Shown here: piece by piece, positions 15,617-23,096 of the stretch
Layout: each line of letters starts with the position of its first letter
Numbering within the stretch: the stretch's first letter is position 1
Source: Desemzia sp045528445
GTDB lineage: Bacteria; Bacillota; Bacilli; Lactobacillales; Carnobacteriaceae
DNA: 30,725 bases
Assembly: GCF_045528445.1 (NCBI RefSeq)
Contig: NZ_JBGQQU010000036.1
Span: forward strand, 1-30,725
Direction: 5' to 3'
Program-made: the position numbers and the translations under genes
The notes under the pieces: model-generated
Databases searched by the model: none
What the model was told of the DNA's origin: nothing
What the model saw: only the letters and a program-made list of their open reading frames with translations

Positions 15617-16582
15617 ATGGCAACTTTAAATGATGTTGCAAAGAAAGCAAATGTTTCAAAAATGACTGTTTCTCGAGTCATCAATCATCCCGAACAAGTA
15701 ACAGATGAATTAAAAACATTGGTGATTCAAGCTATGAAAGAGTTGAATTATCGGCCACATACAGCAGCTAAAGCATTAGTAAATAACCGGACTTTGGTAA
15801 TTAAATTCTTTATTTTGGAAAAAATGAGTACGACTGAGCCTTATTATATGAACTTATTAACTGGAATTGCCAAAGGTTTAGAGGAGGAGCAATATTCATT
15901 GCAGTTGGTAACACAGAATAATTTTGATATCGGGTTATGTGATGGGTACATTATGACAGGTGTACGTCAAAAAGATTATGAGTGGATAAGCGGAGCAACT
16001 AAACCGGTTGTTTTATTTGGTGAGAATGACCGTGGATATGATTTTATAGATACCGATAATAAAAAAGGTGTAGAAATGGCTACACAATATGCGCTGGATT
16101 TAGGGTATGAAGATATTGTCTACATAGGAATAGACATTAACGAAAAATTTGAAAAGTCTCGTGAGGCGGGATACAAAAAAATTCTCAGTGAGAACGATAG
16201 AGATACCCGTATTTTTCGTTTTAAGAACCATTCTTCTCTTGCTGCGCAGTTTATGGAAGAAAATTGGGGCTTGTTTAAACCGAATACCGCTTTCATTTGC
16301 AGTTCAGATCGTTTAGCATTAGGTATTGAAAGAGGCATTTTAAAAAGGAATGGCGATATTCCTGATGATTATGGGATAATAGGTCACGATGGAGTATTTT
16401 TAGACCAAATTGCTTACCCGCGTTTAACGACTGTAAAGCAGCCGGTTATCGAAATGGGAGTAGCTTGTGCGAAAATGATTTTAAAGAAGATTTCAGAAAA
16501 AGGGAAGTCTCAAGGAAATCAGCTCTTTCAATCTACTCTAGTTGAACGAGAATCTACCCGAGCAGCGGCGAAAAAGAAGTAA
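15617..16582 (+). CDS. LacI/GalR family transcriptional regulator
   Basis: A 321-residue repressor-type protein. The HTH is at residues 3-24 (TLNDVAKKANVSKMTVSRVINH) with the hinge helix at about 48-58 (RPHTAAKALVNN). A periplasmic-binding-like sensor domain follows, ending in SSDRLALGIERGILKRNGDIPDDYGIIGHDG and LTTVKQPVIEMG. The effector is probably a sugar or sugar phosphate but cannot be named. It is the only LacI-type gene in the window and lies about 2.7 kb upstream of the maltodextrin genes, whose promoters carry LacI-type palindromes. Control of those genes is therefore plausible, though dsdA and an IS remnant lie between. A TAACGTTA palindrome at 15578-15585 in its own leader might be an autoregulatory half-operator. 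Confidence 0.9.
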   Translation: MATLNDVAKKANVSKMTVSRVINHPEQVTDELKTLVIQAMKELNYRPHTAAKALVNNRTLVIKFFILEKMSTTEPYYMNLLTGIAKGLEEEQYSLQLVTQNNFDIGLCDGYIMTGVRQKDYEWISGATKPVVLFGENDRGYDFIDTDNKKGVEMATQYALDLGYEDIVYIGIDINEKFEKSREAGYKKILSENDRDTRIFRFKNHSSLAAQFMEENWGLFKPNTAFICSSDRLALGIERGILKRNGDIPDDYGIIGHDGVFLDQIAYPRLTTVKQPVIEMGVACAKMILKKISEKGKSQGNQLFQSTLVERESTRAAAKKK

Positions 16583-16607
16583 GTTTCAGAATAGTAGATT
16601 GATGGAG

Positions 16608-16648
16608 AAAACAAGTTTGGAGGATCATGTCCTCGGCTTGTTTTTTTT
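16608..16648 (+). terminator. Terminator of the LacI-family gene
   Basis: AACAAG and GAGGA arms pair with TCCTC and CTTGTT, giving an interrupted stem directly followed by eight T residues. Confidence 0.85.
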
Positions 16649-16776
16649 GGTTAAAGGCCAGGTTTTTATCAAAACAACGGATAATATTATATTTAAAAAA
16701 CTTAGGTGTAGTTTGTCTGCCTTACAATATGGCTCATAAACAGACAATAGTTACTCAATAGCACTCCTGCCAAGAA

Positions 16777-16822
16777 TAGAAGCGAAGTGAGTTAGTAAAA
16801 ACACCTATTTTCTTCGCTTCTA
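16777..16822. repeat. Inverted repeat in the spacer
   Basis: An 11-bp perfect stem (TAGAAGCGAAG/CTTCGCTTCTA) with a 24-nt loop and no adjacent T run. It lies just outside the IS3-type remnant; no function is assigned. Confidence 0.5.
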
Positions 16823-16944
16823 TATGGCTTTGCAATATTTAACATGGGTAATAAACACTAAATGACTATTTTATTTTAAACCTTTTGGTAACTCATTTCT
16901 AGAAATTGGTGCGGACCTCTAAAAGTTAGAGTTTTATTATGCAG

Positions 16945-17060
16945 CGAATTGGCCGGTTTGACTTTGGTTGACAAACTCAAACCAGCCAGTTTTACTTTTG
17001 ATTGAATAGGGTTATACCATTCGATGTATTCCCTAGATTCATAGCTTATCTTGGTACTGT
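16945..17060 (-). pseudogene. Fragment of IS3-family OrfB C terminus
   Basis: Minus-strand translation gives SREYIEWYNPIQSKVKLAGL, matching the conserved C-terminal part of IS3-family transposases (YI-YYN--R---KL-GLSPV-YR). It lacks the DDE catalytic core, and the normal stop has been lost, since the frame reads on through the inverted repeat. Confidence 0.75.
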
Positions 17061-17077
17061 CAGCCTTGAGATGATGT

Positions 17078-17282
17078 TTATTCGTCAAGTGAGCAGTGGA
17101 TTATATCTCACTTGACGAATAAAGTAGGTTTACTCATCAAGTGAACATTAAATTAAGCCTCACTAGAAGAATAAAGCGGGTTTACTCATCAAGTGGCATT
17201 AAATGAAGTTCTCACTTGAAGAATAAAGTAGGTTCAGACATCAAGTGAACGTTAAATTAAGACTCACTAGACTAATAATCTA
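17078..17282. repeat. Four-unit 52-bp palindromic tandem array
   Basis: Units begin at 17083, 17135, 17187 and 17239, exactly 52 bp apart. The first is a perfect 16-bp inverted repeat (TTATTCGTCAAGTGAG at 17078-17093 against 17107-17122) with a 13-nt loop. Units 2-4 keep the left arm CATCAAGTG but have decayed right arms (CTCACTTGAAGAATAA or CTCACTAGA). The arms share CATCAAG with the 41-bp array at 3251. Confidence 0.9.
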
Positions 17283-17319
17283 AAACAACAGCGCCACTGG
17301 CTGGCTCAGGCTCATTCTT

Positions 17320-17453
17320 TTTCTATCTAGAAAGCGTTTAAGGATAGAATGATGAGAAGTTACCTGTTTCTTCGTTAAGAAAAGATAAACTAAAAGATTC
17401 TTTAGATATTCTTGAACCGCTTTTCTCTTTAAATGATTTATTATACTCTGCCA
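17320..17453 (-). pseudogene. Fragment of IS3-family OrfA N terminus
   Basis: Starting at the complementary ATG at 17453, the minus strand reads MAEYNKSFKEK and then stays open as an unrelated 38-codon frame. Skipping one base after the AAAG run gives AVQEYLKNLLVYLFLTKKQ and VTSHHSILKRFLD. This matches the OrfA helix-turn-helix region (M-KYS-EFK-KVVQEYL...LAKKYG--SHS-I--W). It is a frameshifted remnant cut off by the array. Confidence 0.65.
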
Positions 17454-17460
17454 TAAAAAA

Positions 17461-17501
17461 GGACCCTCGAAAATCAGATTTTACTCTAATTTTTGAGGGC
17501 C
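17461..17501 (-). terminator. Hairpin at the IS left end, possible dsdA terminator
   Basis: GGaCCCTC...GAGGGCC with added AAAAT/ATTTT pairing, followed on the minus strand by six T residues (complement of 17455-17460). It lies about 115 nt past the dsdA stop. Confidence 0.6.
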
Positions 17502-17615
17502 GCTATCTTTGGCTCAGTCCAATCGCTTTCCATAAGCAATCCTATGGCGGGAAAAGTTTCTTTACTAACTCTAGAGGATGAAGATCCTTCTATTTTGTAT
17601 GGAGAACTAAACGCC

Positions 17616-18983
17616 TTATTCCGCGCTCTTTATAGTTCCTTGCAGATAGAATTCTTTGCGATCGGTTTCGGGAACCATACTTCCGCCTGTTGCCCATGCG
17701 ATGTGTGTAGCTTGAGACATTTTGTTGGTTAACTGGTTTGCTGCTAGATATTCTTGGCCTTCCGGTGTAGCAAATAAGCGGGCTGCTCCTGGTATTCCGG
17801 CAACTGCCGCCGGTTCTAGAAAGATACTTTCGTTGTCCGCTAAAGAAGCTAGTAAGTGATACGTTTCCTCGTCTCGAACAGTATAAGATCCGCTAAAGAA
17901 ATTTTCCATTACCTTTGCTACAAAGCCTGAAGTACGTGGAACTGCAAGGCCATCTGCACAAGTATGCCCATCAATACCAAAATCCTTCACGGAGACTCCA
18001 TCGTATTGTTGAGTCACTAATCCCACTAACATAGAAGGGGTATGTGTCGGTTCTGCAAAGAAACAATGAACATAATCTCCATATACTTGTTTCAAACCAA
18101 AAGTGATTCCGCCAGGACTGCCTCCGATTCCGCATGGAAGGTACACGAATAATGGGTGGTTCTCATCAACCAAGACACCTTTATTTTCTAATTGCACTTT
18201 TAGCCGATTTCCGGCAACAGTGTAGCCTAAGAACAAGTCTATTGAGTGTTCATCATCCACAAAATAAGAAGCAGGATCTGCTTTTGATTCCGCACGACCT
18301 TGTTCCACTGCTTGTGTAAAATCTGATTCGTGTTCAATAACGGTAACGCCACGAGAGCGAAGAAAATCTTTTTTCCATTTCTTAGCTTCAACAGACATAT
18401 GAACCGTCACTTCAAATCCAAGTTTGGCTCCGACTGTTCCTACGCTGATGCCTAAATTACCAGTCGTTCCTACAGCAATTTTGTGTTTAGCAAAAAAGTC
18501 TTTGAATTCATCACTAGCAAAAACAGCGTAGTCTTCCTCAAACGAGGGCAGCAAGCCGTTTTCTAAGGCAATTGTTTCAGCATGTTTCAATACTTCGTAA
18601 ATAGCTCCGCGAGCTTTGATGGTTCCAGCTATAGGCAATGTATCATCTCGTTTCAACAAAAAATTTCCTTGAATCCGAGTATTGGTTTGTTTTTCCAGTA
18701 TTTTTTTCATCTCTATGATAGGAGTCAACTCAGATTCGATAATACCGTTGGTTGGCTCTGTTTCAGGAAAAGCGATTTTTAAATAAGAAGCAAATCTGTC
18801 TAAACGAGCTTCTGCATCATCGATATCCTGTTTTGTGTAAACCACCTGTTTATTGGCTTCTATAAACTCTTTTTTATTGGGATTGATCCAAAAAATTTCA
18901 TTTGTTTGTATGATCTCTTTCATTAAAGGTGTGGATTCGATCCATTGAGGCAATGTTTTGCCTGCAACGATTTTTTCCTTCAT
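17616..18983 (-). CDS. dsdA: D-serine dehydratase (D-serine ammonia-lyase)
   Basis: PLP enzyme that converts D-serine to pyruvate and ammonia; it detoxifies D-serine and supplies carbon and nitrogen. The 455-residue length and motifs fit DsdA: NFLLKRDDTLPIAGTIKARG with PLP lysine Lys123, VGTTGNLGISVG, FVDDEHSIDLFLGY, the phosphate-binding loop PCGIGGSPGG (about 283-292), and GIDGHTCADGLAVPRTSG. ATG 18983 has GGAGG 7 nt upstream; the longer frame from 19013 is not needed. No dsdX-type transporter or dsdC regulator is adjacent. Promoter upstream; the IS end probably supplies the terminator. Confidence 0.95.
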   Translation of the reverse strand: MKEKIVAGKTLPQWIESTPLMKEIIQTNEIFWINPNKKEFIEANKQVVYTKQDIDDAEARLDRFASYLKIAFPETEPTNGIIESELTPIIEMKKILEKQTNTRIQGNFLLKRDDTLPIAGTIKARGAIYEVLKHAETIALENGLLPSFEEDYAVFASDEFKDFFAKHKIAVGTTGNLGISVGTVGAKLGFEVTVHMSVEAKKWKKDFLRSRGVTVIEHESDFTQAVEQGRAESKADPASYFVDDEHSIDLFLGYTVAGNRLKVQLENKGVLVDENHPLFVYLPCGIGGSPGGITFGLKQVYGDYVHCFFAEPTHTPSMLVGLVTQQYDGVSVKDFGIDGHTCADGLAVPRTSGFVAKVMENFFSGSYTVRDEETYHLLASLADNESIFLEPAAVAGIPGAARLFATPEGQEYLAANQLTNKMSQATHIAWATGGSMVPETDRKEFYLQGTIKSAE

Positions 18984-19036
18984 GTAAATACCTCCCCGAG
19001 TTGCACTATTCACTTCAAAAATACATACATAACAAT

Positions 19037-19064
19037 AGCATAATCACAAAATAATTACTAGCAA
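19037..19064 (-). promoter_or_regulatory. dsdA promoter
   Basis: On the minus strand, TTGCTA (19059-19064), a 16-nt spacer and TATGCT (19037-19042), about 55 nt before the start codon. Confidence 0.5.
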
Positions 19065-19190
19065 ATAAAGCGATATTCCGCGTAAAATCAACTGTTTTGT
19101 CCATTTGGTGAAATAGTAGAGACAGGTTTGGAAATCTAACTTAAAAAATAAAGGCATCCATTATAAAAAGAATAAGACGAGAAAAAAATT

Positions 19191-19231
19191 TGTTATCGGT
19201 AACAGTTTTTTAAGCCTTGTAAGTGCTTTCT
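19191..19231 (+). promoter_or_regulatory. LacI-type operator and cre-like site before the GH13 genes
   Basis: TGTTATCGGTAACA (19191-19204) is a near-perfect palindrome differing by one base from the operator core TGTTACCGGTAACA in front of malE. TTGTAAGTGCTTTCT (19217-19231) resembles a cre site but has a T in place of the core C and a final T. A matching promoter was not identified with confidence. Confidence 0.65.
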
Positions 19232-19295
19232 AATTTCGTTAATCTTAAGGAGAAGAAATGCGATGGTTTTTTGTACAGAAAGGGAGCAAGATTAG

Positions 19296-20990
19296 ATGGA
19301 AGAAAAGTGGTGGCAACAAGCAATCGTGTACCAAATTTATCCAGGCAGTTTTCAAGATACAGGTAAGAATGGATTAGGCGATTTACGAGGAATCATCAAT
19401 CGATTAAAATACATTCAATCATTAGGCGTGACTGTTATCTGGCTGAATCCTATATTTGAATCGCCATATGTAGACAATGGTTATGATGTATCAGACTATT
19501 ATGCAATAGATCCTGTTTTTGGTACGATGGAAGAGGTAGATGAACTACTGACAGAAGCACACAAACTTGGATTGAAAGTTATTTTTGATTTGGTTCTCAA
19601 TCACACCTCTGACCAGCACCCTTGGTTTCAAGAAGCGTTAAAAGGGCGAGATAACCCATACCGTGATTTTTACATTTGGAGCGATCCAAGACCAGGTGGT
19701 CAATTGCCGAATAACTGGGCTTCTTTTTTTGGAGGGTCTGTTTGGGAAAAAGAACCTATAGGAGATCAATTTTATTTTCACTTGTTTGCTAAGGAAATGC
19801 CGGATTTAAATTGGAACAATGAAGCTGTTCAGCGGGAAATTGTCAAAATAGCTGAATACTGGCTGGATAAAGGAGTAGATGGCTTTCGACTGGATGCCTT
19901 TATTCATTTAGACAAAGCAGAAGGATTTCCTGATGTTGAAGCTGAAGAAGGGGAAATTGTCTTAGCTGAAGAATATTATTCTAATTTAGAAAATGTAACA
20001 GACTATATCGCAGATGTAGCCCGTGTTTTGCGTAAGAAAAAGCCCGATATTTTTATATTGGGAGAAGCTGCTTCAGCAGATGTTGAAATGGCAAGAAGAT
20101 ATTCGGATCCAAAAAATGAGGCTTGTGATACGGTTGTTTCATTTCGGTTCTTTCCTATGGATGAATCGCATAAAGATCCCCGATTGCCGTTCAATATGCA
20201 AAAAGACCAATTAGATATTGCAGCGTTTAAAGAGATCATGACTGATTTTCAAAACGGACTGGAAGATATCGGCGGACCAACGTTGTACTGGAACAATCAT
20301 GATATGGCTCGTATGGTTTCGCGGTTTGGAGATGTGGAAAACGGGAGAGACAATAGTGTGAAGATGCTGGCAACATTGATGTATCTCCAAAAAGGCATTC
20401 CGATTTTGTTAAATGGGGAAGAAATCGGAATGAAGGATTTAGAGCAATCTTCCCTAGATGATTTCAAATTGCCGAATGAACAATTTTTTCGTGAAAAAGC
20501 TTTGGAATTAGGGTATTCAGAGGACTTTGTTCTGCATCAGCTGAACGCTAAGAGTATCAATGCCAGCCGCGGGGTAATGCAGTGGGATACTAGTGAATAT
20601 GCAGGGTTCTCTACCGTTCCACCATGGAGTGGCGTGAATATTGAACCGAGTTATACTGTAGAGATGCAAGAAAAAAATGAGTTTAGTATTTTAAATTATT
20701 ATCGACAATTATTGAAATACAAAAAGACTCCTTTATTTACCAAAGGACAGTTCCGGTTGCTGGAAACGAATCATCAACTCTATTGTTATGAACGACAATT
20801 AGGAGATTTAACTGCTATAGTTTGTTGCAACTTTGATTCTCAAGAAGCAACTTTTATAGACACAAGGTTAACTAAATTTGCTTACAATGTATTGATAGCA
20901 AATGAAAACAATCGAGTTGAAACCGACAAAATTATTCTTGCTCCTCATGGAGCCATAGTTATTGTATTTGATAAAGGAACAAATGATTAA
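19296..20990 (+). CDS. Alpha-glucosidase, GH13 (oligo-1,6-glucosidase/maltase group)
   Basis: Cytoplasmic enzyme releasing glucose from the non-reducing end of short alpha-glucans. The 564 residues have the usual GH13_31 layout: WWQQAIVYQIYPGSF at the start, region I DLVLNHTSDQHPWF, region II GFRLDAF with nucleophile Asp200, acid/base Glu257 (ILGEAA), Asp336 (NNHDMAR) and a C-terminal beta domain. The residue after the nucleophile is Ala201, whereas typical oligo-1,6-glucosidases have Val; that site affects the alpha-1,4 versus alpha-1,6 preference. No signal peptide. It precedes the neopullulanase-like gene by 23 nt and is probably cotranscribed with it. Trehalose-6-phosphate hydrolase is the main alternative and is less likely in this context. 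Confidence 0.9.
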   Translation: MEEKWWQQAIVYQIYPGSFQDTGKNGLGDLRGIINRLKYIQSLGVTVIWLNPIFESPYVDNGYDVSDYYAIDPVFGTMEEVDELLTEAHKLGLKVIFDLVLNHTSDQHPWFQEALKGRDNPYRDFYIWSDPRPGGQLPNNWASFFGGSVWEKEPIGDQFYFHLFAKEMPDLNWNNEAVQREIVKIAEYWLDKGVDGFRLDAFIHLDKAEGFPDVEAEEGEIVLAEEYYSNLENVTDYIADVARVLRKKKPDIFILGEAASADVEMARRYSDPKNEACDTVVSFRFFPMDESHKDPRLPFNMQKDQLDIAAFKEIMTDFQNGLEDIGGPTLYWNNHDMARMVSRFGDVENGRDNSVKMLATLMYLQKGIPILLNGEEIGMKDLEQSSLDDFKLPNEQFFREKALELGYSEDFVLHQLNAKSINASRGVMQWDTSEYAGFSTVPPWSGVNIEPSYTVEMQEKNEFSILNYYRQLLKYKKTPLFTKGQFRLLETNHQLYCYERQLGDLTAIVCCNFDSQEATFIDTRLTKFAYNVLIANENNRVETDKIILAPHGAIVIVFDKGTND

Positions 20991-21013
20991 AAATTAGAAA
21001 TGAGGATTTATGA

Positions 21014-22837
21014 ATGGACACATCAGCACTTCTTCATCGACCAGATAGCGAATACGCGTATTTGTATGATGACAACCAATTTAATATTCGCTTGCGTACC
21101 AAAGCTGGCGAAGCAGAAAAAATCAGCTTGATCAGCGGAGATAATTACGCTTATAAAAGAGAAGAATGGAAAGAAAACGAACAACCAATGCAATTGATTG
21201 CACGGACAAATATTCATGATTTCTGGGGAATTGTAGCTTCTGCCCCTCATAATCGATTGTCTTATGCCTTTCATATCACAGGTAAAGACGGAATTGAAAT
21301 ATTGTATTCCGATAGAGGGGTGTACCCTTATGATGATTGGTACATGGAGAATATCAACAGTTTCTTCAGAATGCCGTATTTTCATGAAATCGACCGTGTT
21401 GGCACACCTAGTTGGGCTAAGAAAACGATCTGGTATCAAATTTTTCCAGAGCGTTTTGCAAATGGAGACCCTTCAAACGATCCGGAAAATGTTTTGGAAT
21501 GGGGCGGGAAGAAGCGCCCTGGACGAGATGATTTTTATGGCGGAGACTTGCAAGGTGTCCTGGACCATCTGGATTATCTAGTTGATTTAGGGATCAATGG
21601 CATCTATTTTACTCCAGTCTTCAAAGCTCCATCGAATCATAAATATGATACAGTCGATTATTTTGAGGTGGATCCTCATTTTGGGGATAAGCAGCTATTT
21701 AAAACAGTTGTAGAAGAAGCACATAAACGCGGCATACGTGTAATGCTGGATGCGGTATTCAATCATATTGGGATGTCTTCTTATCAATGGCAAGATGTCT
21801 TGGACAAACAAGAAGCTTCTGAATACGTGGATTGGTTCCATATCAAAGAGTTTCCAGTGAAGTCTCTGGAAGGATTGACAGCTGATGAATTGGAATTTAT
21901 GGGACCTTTGAACTACCATACGTTTGCTTTCACAGGTCATATGCCTAAATTAAACACATCGAATCCAGCTGTACAAAAGTATTTATTAAACATTGCTACT
22001 TACTGGGTACGCGAGTTTGGTATCGATGCGTGGCGTTTAGACGTAGCCAATGAAGTCGACCATCATTTCTGGAAGAGATTTAACCGAGCGGTACGCAAAG
22101 TCAATCCTGATATTTATATCTTGGGAGAGATTTGGCATTCTTCACAAAGTTGGTTGCAAGGAGACGAATTTCACGCCGTAATGAATTATGCATTTACAGA
22201 GCAAATTGAAGATTTCTTTACGAACAAATCCAGCTCAGCCGTAAAATTGGTTTCAGGTTTGAATGAGCAATTGATGCTGTACCGAAGACAAACCAATGAA
22301 GTGATGTTCAATATGCTGGATTCTCATGATACACCACGGTTATTAACCACAGCCAATGGAAACAAGCAAGTTGCAAAAGCTGAATTAACGTTTATGTTTG
22401 CGCAATCGGGATCTCCGTGTATTTATTATGGAACCGAAGTAGGGTTGGAAGGTTACAATGATCCGGATAACCGTAAATGCATGATCTGGGATGAAGAAGA
22501 GCGAGACATGGATATGTTTTACTTTATGAAAGACTTGATTGGTTTTAGAAAACAACATCAAAACTTATTGAGTTTTGGCAATACAGACTGGCATGATATC
22601 CGAGAAGGAGAGCGCGTTGTCGGATTTAAGAAGAGTTATCAAGGAACAGAATTGTATGGTTATTTTAATCAAGGGGAAGAAACGCTGACGTTGAAATACC
22701 ATCAAGAGCCTGTACCTGTGTTTAGAAATTTAGCTTCTGTGCGCGCAAACACCATTCGAATTAAAAATAATGGATTTATTTTGTTTACATTAGGCGAAGA
22801 AGTAAAATTGGATGAAGAAAATTACCAAGAGTATTAA
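21014..22837 (+). CDS. Neopullulanase/maltogenic amylase/cyclomaltodextrinase, GH13_20
   Basis: Cytoplasmic enzyme that hydrolyses maltodextrins, cyclodextrins or pullulan fragments to maltose and similar products. Residues about 1-125 form the N-terminal CBM34-like domain typical of this group (EAEKISLISGD; LSYAFHITG; VYPYDDWYMENINSFFRMPYF). The catalytic barrel has KTIWYQIFPERFANGD, DAVFNH, nucleophile Asp343 (DAWRLDVANE), Glu372 (ILGEIWH) and Asp439 (LDSHDTPR). The length of 607 is slightly above the usual ~585-590. GAGG lies 8 nt before the ATG; an out-of-frame ATG at 21010 is ignored. With the upstream glucosidase it would feed maltose to the phosphorylase at 27599. It ends at a strong terminator. 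Confidence 0.92.
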   Translation: MDTSALLHRPDSEYAYLYDDNQFNIRLRTKAGEAEKISLISGDNYAYKREEWKENEQPMQLIARTNIHDFWGIVASAPHNRLSYAFHITGKDGIEILYSDRGVYPYDDWYMENINSFFRMPYFHEIDRVGTPSWAKKTIWYQIFPERFANGDPSNDPENVLEWGGKKRPGRDDFYGGDLQGVLDHLDYLVDLGINGIYFTPVFKAPSNHKYDTVDYFEVDPHFGDKQLFKTVVEEAHKRGIRVMLDAVFNHIGMSSYQWQDVLDKQEASEYVDWFHIKEFPVKSLEGLTADELEFMGPLNYHTFAFTGHMPKLNTSNPAVQKYLLNIATYWVREFGIDAWRLDVANEVDHHFWKRFNRAVRKVNPDIYILGEIWHSSQSWLQGDEFHAVMNYAFTEQIEDFFTNKSSSAVKLVSGLNEQLMLYRRQTNEVMFNMLDSHDTPRLLTTANGNKQVAKAELTFMFAQSGSPCIYYGTEVGLEGYNDPDNRKCMIWDEEERDMDMFYFMKDLIGFRKQHQNLLSFGNTDWHDIREGERVVGFKKSYQGTELYGYFNQGEETLTLKYHQEPVPVFRNLASVRANTIRIKNNGFILFTLGEEVKLDEENYQEY

Positions 22838-22844
22838 TTGATGA

Positions 22845-22891
22845 ATGAGCTGGAATCCTTAAGAGGTTATCAAGGATTCCAGCTCATTTTT
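22845..22891 (+). terminator. Strong terminator separating the GH13 pair from the mal operon
   Basis: A perfect 16-bp stem (ATGAGCTGGAATCCTT and its complement) with an 11-nt loop, followed by T residues. Confidence 0.95.
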
Positions 22892-22998
22892 AAGTGATAA
22901 ACACTTTTTCGGAGTGTACCAATCAACACGAGGAATTGCTTTATATAGTAAAAGCTTGTTTGTATAGAGAATAAACTTCTATCCAATGGCTGCAGGTA

Positions 22999-23056
22999 TT
23001 CTGTTACCGGTAACAGAAAGAAAACGTTTGCAATAAAGCGTAACATTCGTAATAAT
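22999..23056 (+). promoter_or_regulatory. mal operon control region: 20-bp operator, cre-like site and promoter
   Basis: TTCTGTTACCGGTAACAGAA (22999-23018) is a perfect 20-bp palindrome of MalR/LacI type. Directly next to it, AAGAAAACGTTTGCAA (23018-23033) matches the cre consensus WTGNAARCGNWWWCAW except at two positions. A promoter TTGCAA (23028-23033), 17-nt spacer, AATAAT (23051-23056) would have its -35 box inside the cre site. Confidence 0.75.
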
Positions 23057-23096
23057 AAGAGTGTACTTAAAAAAAGGTTTAAGGAGGCAATATATT

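Larger units (their letters stand above)
16906..17505 (-). mobile_element. Decayed IS3-family (IS150-like) shell with an internal repeat array
   Basis: A ~600-bp element bounded by terminal inverted repeats. The right repeat (16911-16932) and the left repeat (17483-17503, complement) share GCGG, CCTC, AAAA and TTAGAGT in register, with two mismatches and one gap. Inside the left end a degraded orfA start is readable on the minus strand, and inside the right end a degraded orfB end. A full IS3-family element is ~1.2-1.5 kb, so most of both genes is missing; a 52-bp palindromic array occupies the middle. The left end also forms a hairpin (17461-17501) followed on the minus strand by TTTTTT, which may terminate dsdA transcription. 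Confidence 0.75.

Noticed and set aside
17327..17342. cre-like GAAAGCGTTTAAG
   Set aside because: It lies inside the orfA remnant with no promoter context and mismatches in the outer consensus positions.
17493..17732. 79-codon plus-strand open frame starting at TTG
   Set aside because: It overlaps the IS left end and the antisense of dsdA, with no ribosome site.
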